33,059 nucleotides of DNA, from NCBI RefSeq assembly GCF_011947365.2, contig NZ_JAAVSH020000001.1:3765103-3798161 (forward strand), read 5' to 3'. The DNA is from an endosymbiont of Lamellibrachia barhami (GTDB lineage Bacteria > Pseudomonadota > Gammaproteobacteria > Chromatiales > Chromatiaceae). This document shows positions 30,799-33,059 of the stretch, in pieces. Made by a program: the position numbers and the translations under genes. Numbering within the stretch: the first letter of the stretch is position 1; each line of letters starts with the position of its first letter. The notes beneath the pieces were generated by a model. The model was not told the DNA's origin, did not search any database, and saw nothing but the letters and a program-made list of their open reading frames with translations.

Positions 30799-32271
30799 AT
30801 GCAATACCAGGATCTGCGCGACTTTATCCGGCAACTTGAATCCCGGGGCGAACTGAAACGCATTCAGTTGGCGGTTGATCCCAACCTCGAAATCACCGAA
30901 ATCTGCGACCGCACCCTGCGGGCCGGTGGGCCCGCTCTGCTGTTCGAAAACGTAAAAGGCTCCCGCTATCCGCTGCTGGGCAACCTCTTCGGCACCCCGC
31001 AACGGGTCGCCATGGGCATGGGTGAGGAGAATGTGGAGGCGTTACGGGAGGTCGGCAGACTGCTGGCTTTTCTGAAAGAGCCCGATCCGCCAAAAGGAGT
31101 GAAGGACGCCTGGCAGAAACTGCCAATCTTTCGAAAGGTGCTGGATATGGCGCCGAAGGAGCGCCGCAATGCCCCCTGTCAGGCGCAGATCCTTGAAGAC
31201 GAAACTGTCGATCTGGCCGATCTGCCAGTGCAGACCTGTTGGCCTGGTGACGCCGGCCCACTGATCACCTGGGGACTGGTGGTGACCCAGGGTCCCAACA
31301 AGTCACGACAGAACCTGGGCATCTACCGCATGCAGGTCATCGGTCGCAACCGGGTTATCATGCGTTGGCTAGCCCACCGCGGCGGCGCCCTGGATTTTCG
31401 GGAGTGGCAGGAGAGTCATCCGGGAGAACCTTTCCCTATCGCCGTGGCGCTGGGCGCAGACCCTGCCACCATTCTGGCAGCGGTAACGCCGGTGCCCGAC
31501 ACACTTTCAGAATACGCCTTCGCCGGCCTGTTGCGGGGCAGCCGCACAGAGGTAGTGAAGTGTATCGGCTCAGACCTGCAGGTACCCGCCTCTGCTGAGT
31601 TTGTGCTGGAAGGCCATATCCATCCGGACGACATGGCGCCCGAAGGGCCTTTCGGCGACCACACGGGTTACTACAACGAGGTAGAAAGTTTTCCGGTCTT
31701 CACCATCGAACGCATTACCCACCGCGAGAACCCCATCTATCACAGCACCTATACCGGGCGGCCACCGGATGAACCGGCAATCCTCGGCGTGGCGCTAAAC
31801 GAGGTCTTCGTACCGATCCTGCAGAAACAGTTCCCGGAGATCGTCGACTTCTACCTGCCGCCGGAGGGTTGCTCCTACCGCATGGCGGTGGTGAGTATGA
31901 AAAAACAGTATCCGGGGCACGCCAAGCGGGTGATGATGGGGGTCTGGTCCTTTCTGCGCCAGTTCATGTACACCAAGTTCGTCATAGTGGTGGACGATGA
32001 TATCAACACCCGTGATTGGAACGACGTCATCTGGGCTATGACCACTCGCATGGACCCCGCGCGCGACACCACGCTGATCGAAAACACCCCTATCGACTAT
32101 CTCGATTTCGCCTCCCCGGTTTCCGGATTGGGTTCAAAGATCGGTTTTGACGCCACCAATAAATGGCCGGGAGAGACAAACCGGGAGTGGGGCACGCCGA
32201 TTGTCATGGACGATACGGTCAAGCAGCAGGTCGACGACATCTGGGACAAACTCGGCATCGACTCACCCTGA
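30799..32271 (+). CDS. ubiD: 4-hydroxy-3-polyprenylbenzoate decarboxylase UbiD
   Basis: Decarboxylase of ubiquinone biosynthesis that uses prenylated FMN made by UbiX. The 490-residue length is as in E. coli. Characteristic stretches: [15 protein letters not shown] (5-19); [25 protein letters not shown] (about 173-197), where the cofactor and substrate site is formed; [23 protein letters not shown] (about 269-291), holding the catalytic glutamate region; and [23 protein letters not shown] (about 355-377) with [16 protein letters not shown]. The ATG has a weak ribosome site, but the start agrees with the family. It is divergent from the adaptor gene, with a 164-base AT-rich intergenic region holding both promoters. 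Other UbiD-family decarboxylases act on different aromatics, but this sequence matches the UbiD subgroup throughout. Confidence 0.95.
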   Translation: MQYQDLRDFIRQLESRGELKRIQLAVDPNLEITEICDRTLRAGGPALLFENVKGSRYPLLGNLFGTPQRVAMGMGEENVEALREVGRLLAFLKEPDPPKGVKDAWQKLPIFRKVLDMAPKERRNAPCQAQILEDETVDLADLPVQTCWPGDAGPLITWGLVVTQGPNKSRQNLGIYRMQVIGRNRVIMRWLAHRGGALDFREWQESHPGEPFPIAVALGADPATILAAVTPVPDTLSEYAFAGLLRGSRTEVVKCIGSDLQVPASAEFVLEGHIHPDDMAPEGPFGDHTGYYNEVESFPVFTIERITHRENPIYHSTYTGRPPDEPAILGVALNEVFVPILQKQFPEIVDFYLPPEGCSYRMAVVSMKKQYPGHAKRVMMGVWSFLRQFMYTKFVIVVDDDINTRDWNDVIWAMTTRMDPARDTTLIENTPIDYLDFASPVSGLGSKIGFDATNKWPGETNREWGTPIVMDDTVKQQVDDIWDKLGIDSP

Positions 32272-32319
32272 CTGTCGACCTTCCCAGGATTAGCAAGCGT
32301 TCATCCAAAAACACTGTTT

Positions 32320-32404
32320 TAACCACGAAGTGCACGAAGCACACAAAGATAATTTGTTGTTAATCAATTTGTTACCTTCGTGCTCTTCGTGATCTTTGTG
32401 GTTA
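32320..32404. repeat. Dispersed inverted repeat, AACCACGAAG type
   Basis: The left arm TAACCACGAAGTGCACGAAG onward (32320-32353) faces 32372-32404, its imperfect complement ending GATCTTTGTGGTTA. I recall this AACCACGAAG...CACGAAG sequence as a widespread bacterial intergenic repeat. It lies 50 bases past the ubiD stop and could form a long stem in the transcript. Confidence 0.65.
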
Positions 32405-32478
32405 GATATGGGTTTCTGGACAGACACTAGCTACAATTCGAAGTGGTAATCCGTCCAACGACCATTAGGAAACTCGCC

Positions 32479-33044
32479 ATGCGCTCCGTCATGTTGATGA
32501 ATGCCAAAGGTGGATGCGGCAAAACCACACTGGCCACCAATATTGCAACCTGGTATGCAGACGAAGGTCTCAAGGTGGCACTCGCCGATTTCGATCCCCA
32601 GAAATCCTCACTGGACTGGCTAGAGGCGCGTCAGGACTACGCAGGCATCCCCGACATCCAGGCGATCGATGCCACCGACGAACCCATCAAGACAAAAAAG
32701 GGGACCGACCTGCTGATCATGGACGCCCCGGCCGGCACCCATGGCAAGGCGATCAACAAGATGTTAGCGGGTCACACCTGGTCCGGTACTGCTCGCCCAT
32801 CGATTATCCGTAGTTCGCAGCCGCTTTCGAAGAGTTACTGGTAGCAACTGACTTCCTGGGCATCAGACCCGCATCGGCATCGTCGCCAACCGTACATGAA
32901 AAGAATCTCATCATCTACCACGAGTTGGTGTACTTCGGCCACCTGGCGTGCCGGTGATCACCCATCTGAGAGAGCAAAAATTACATCCAGCTTGCAGAGC
33001 GGGGTTTGGGCATTTCACTGGCGCCTCACAGGAGCAATATGTAA
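32479..33044 (+). pseudogene. ParA-family ATPase, broken by several frameshifts
   Basis: The start MRSVMLMNAKGGCGKTT (ATG 32479; the longer frame from 32443 adds 12 unsupported residues) is a standard deviant Walker A of ParA/Soj-type partition ATPases, followed by VALADFDPQKSSLDWLEAR and TDLLIMDAPAG. After NKMLA (about 32770) the family sequence continues only in other frames: a PIDYP-stop-FAAAFEELL part near 32798-32842, TRIGIVANRT near 32871-32900, EKNLIIYHELVYFGHL and VPVITHLREQ near 32900-32975, and YIQLAERGLGI to a TAA at 33042-33044. At least four frame changes and one in-frame stop are needed to join them. A functional full-length product is excluded; a 121-residue fragment could be made. 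Confidence 0.85.
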
Positions 33045-33059
33045 CTGAACCATACAACA

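Noticed and set aside
1-33059. tRNA or rRNA genes
   Set aside because: No cloverleaf-like segment with a TTCRANNC T-loop or rRNA-like conserved stretch was noticed by eye on either strand; a tRNAscan or Infernal run would settle it.

Overview
The window reads as chromosome from a free-living or symbiotic gammaproteobacterium. The gene order dprA-smg-topA, a proteobacterial mrcA (PBP1A), ubiD, gltD and a cobalamin-riboswitch btuBFCD operon all point that way. The small uncharacterised genes resemble ones I remember from Chromatiales-type sulfur oxidisers, but that finer placement is inference. Core genes are GC-rich; one lipoprotein pair and several intergenic stretches are visibly AT-rich.

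Layout. 1-4.4 kb: the C-terminal two thirds of mrcA, an uncharacterised gene, a small conserved gene, and gltD on the minus strand. 4.2-10.5 kb: a segment of about 0.8 kb (gltD 5' end plus hemerythrin gene) occurs twice in direct orientation. The left copy has intact gltD and a 5'-truncated hemerythrin; the right copy has a gltD stub and an intact hemerythrin. Between them lies a 4.6-kb block with a GAF/sigma-54 activator and a secreted DNRLRE/PKD protein preceded by a good -24/-12 promoter. 10.6-13 kb: a parDE toxin-antitoxin pair, a second parD whose parE is cut by the end of an IS21-type remnant, and REP-like palindromes. 13-15.7 kb: a PEP-CTERM exoprotein with a sigma-54 promoter and a repeated upstream motif, then an AT-rich two-lipoprotein operon bracketed by palindromes. 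15.9-20.2 kb: a LysM gene remnant, dprA without a normal start codon, smg and topA. 20.5-25.4 kb: cobalamin riboswitch and btuB-btuF-btuC-btuD. 25.4-30.6 kb: a small membrane protein, a Cys-rich protein, and an RND efflux pump with its adaptor. 30.8-33 kb: ubiD and a heavily frameshifted parA-family pseudogene.

How parts work together. BtuB takes vitamin B12 through the outer membrane, BtuF binds it in the periplasm and BtuCD imports it; the riboswitch shuts the operon when B12 is plentiful. The sigma-54 activator probably drives the neighbouring secreted-protein gene, making a regulator-plus-target cassette. The RND permease and adaptor are co-transcribed but need an outer-membrane channel from elsewhere.

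The most notable themes are: (i) the cassette flanked by reciprocally truncated duplicates, as a Campbell-type integration would leave; (ii) several palindrome families of the kind associated with REP-associated transposases, some lying exactly at gene-truncation breakpoints; (iii) a cluster of broken genes (parE2, istB, LysM gene, dprA start, parA). No rRNA, tRNA or CRISPR array was found.
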